Source of the DNA: Alphaproteobacteria bacterium
GTDB lineage: Bacteria > Pseudomonadota > Alphaproteobacteria > Rickettsiales > UBA3002
Reading direction: 5' to 3'
Assembly: GCA_021732545.1 (NCBI GenBank)
Contig: JAKFUW010000124.1
Coordinates: forward strand, 1-6,759
Length of the DNA: 6,759 nt
Positions 6,386-6,759 of the stretch are shown piece after piece. The notes beneath the pieces were generated by a model. The model searched no databases. It was not told where the DNA came from and saw only the letters and a list, made by a program, of their open reading frames with translations. Positions within the stretch are counted from its first letter, which is position 1. Each line of letters opens with the position of its first letter. The position numbers and the translations under genes are program-made.

Positions 6386-6759
6386 CTACTGAGCATTGCG
6401 TGCCGCAGCCTGAGCGCTCAAGCTTTGCAGCAAGGTGTTGGCATTGGCAATTGCCGATTCCAGCGCGCTAAACTGGCGCAGCAACGTCTGACGATAGCGT
6501 TCGACCTGCTCGTCAATCCGATCAATCTCGGTTTGCAGGCGCGTATCAGTATCGCTAAGTGTCCTGATTTCGGTTGATAAAATACCCGTATCTTCATTCA
6601 AAACTTCATCGAGCGAGTTAAACAAACGATCTTCGATGCCTTGGCTTAAATCCAACTCCACCACGGAATTGACATTATCGGTGTAAATCAGTACCAGACC
6701 TTGCAAGGGTGAACCATCAGCCCCGCGCAACACCACACCGCCTCCCGATAAATCCTCAG
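6386..6759 (-). CDS. fliD: FliD, flagellar filament cap protein (partial, C-terminal end only)
   Basis: The frame is open to the right edge of the window, so only about the last 123 residues are seen and the true start lies outside; a GTG at 6736 is internal and not a start. FliD forms the oligomeric cap at the filament tip under which exported flagellin folds. The visible part begins with a Gly-rich stretch (DLSGGGVVLRGADGSPLQG), then an Asp-rich segment, then a long heptad-like helix rich in Glu, Arg, Gln and Leu (ending RQFSALESAIANANTLLQSL). This is the usual FliD C-terminus, where the terminal coiled coil pairs with the N-terminal helix. It ends in TAG. fliS follows after 32 nt, the usual fliD-fliS pairing, which strongly supports the call. 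FlgK or another axial protein is less likely because the ending 'F..LE..IA..N....L' and the neighbour fit FliD. Confidence 0.85.
   Translation of the reverse strand, partial: EDLSGGGVVLRGADGSPLQGLVLIYTDNVNSVVELDLSQGIEDRLFNSLDEVLNEDTGILSTEIRTLSDTDTRLQTEIDRIDEQVERYRQTLLRQFSALESAIANANTLLQSLSAQAAARNAQ

Noticed and set aside
6386..6736. Stand-alone 116-residue protein starting at GTG 6736
   Set aside because: The frame stays open to the window edge and the residues before it continue a typical FliD sequence, so this is the end of a longer gene.

Overview
The window is a block of late flagellar genes, all on the minus strand. Reading in the direction of transcription (high to low coordinates) it holds the 3' end of fliD (filament cap), fliS (flagellin chaperone), fliK (hook-length control), flgD (hook cap/scaffold) and flgE (hook protein, very long at 971 residues). 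About 320 bases of non-coding DNA follow flgE. No mobile element, tRNA, rRNA or CRISPR array is visible.

The organism is most likely an alphaproteobacterium of moderate GC content. This is an inference from protein style (FlgE ends, the FliS core), from the fliK-flgD-flgE hook-gene grouping, and from a near-perfect sigma-54 promoter in front of fliK, the type that drives hook genes in Caulobacter. C-rich/G-rich hairpin repeats downstream of flgE are also common in that class. The exact genus cannot be told from the sequence.

Layout: 6386-6759 fliD C-terminus, running off the right edge. 5859-6353 fliS, 32 nt after fliD with a good ribosome binding site, so co-transcribed with it. 5725-5858 is a promoter-bearing gap with a -24/-12 element at 5761-5778 and an upstream inverted repeat at 5836-5855 in a position typical of an activator site. 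4126-5724 fliK, 4071-4125 a short gap with overlapping palindromes, 3297-4070 flgD, a 60-nt gap, and 321-3236 flgE with a very strong Shine-Dalgarno. 1-320 holds three GC-rich hairpin repeats and a possible terminator for the operon near 85-139.

Together the genes split into a filament-assembly pair (fliD-fliS) and a hook-assembly unit (fliK-flgD-flgE) with its own sigma-54 promoter. FlgD caps the growing hook, FlgE is its subunit, FliK measures its length and triggers the export switch, after which FliD and FliS support filament growth. The main points worth a second look are: the promoter, which rules out the longest possible fliK start; two extra beta-rich segments in FlgE that resemble each other and a module seen in phage tail proteins; an RTX-like tail on FlgD; a C-terminal extension on FliS; and the total absence of cysteine from all five products. 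I found no evidence of a wholly new system; this is a conserved locus with some unusual elaborations.
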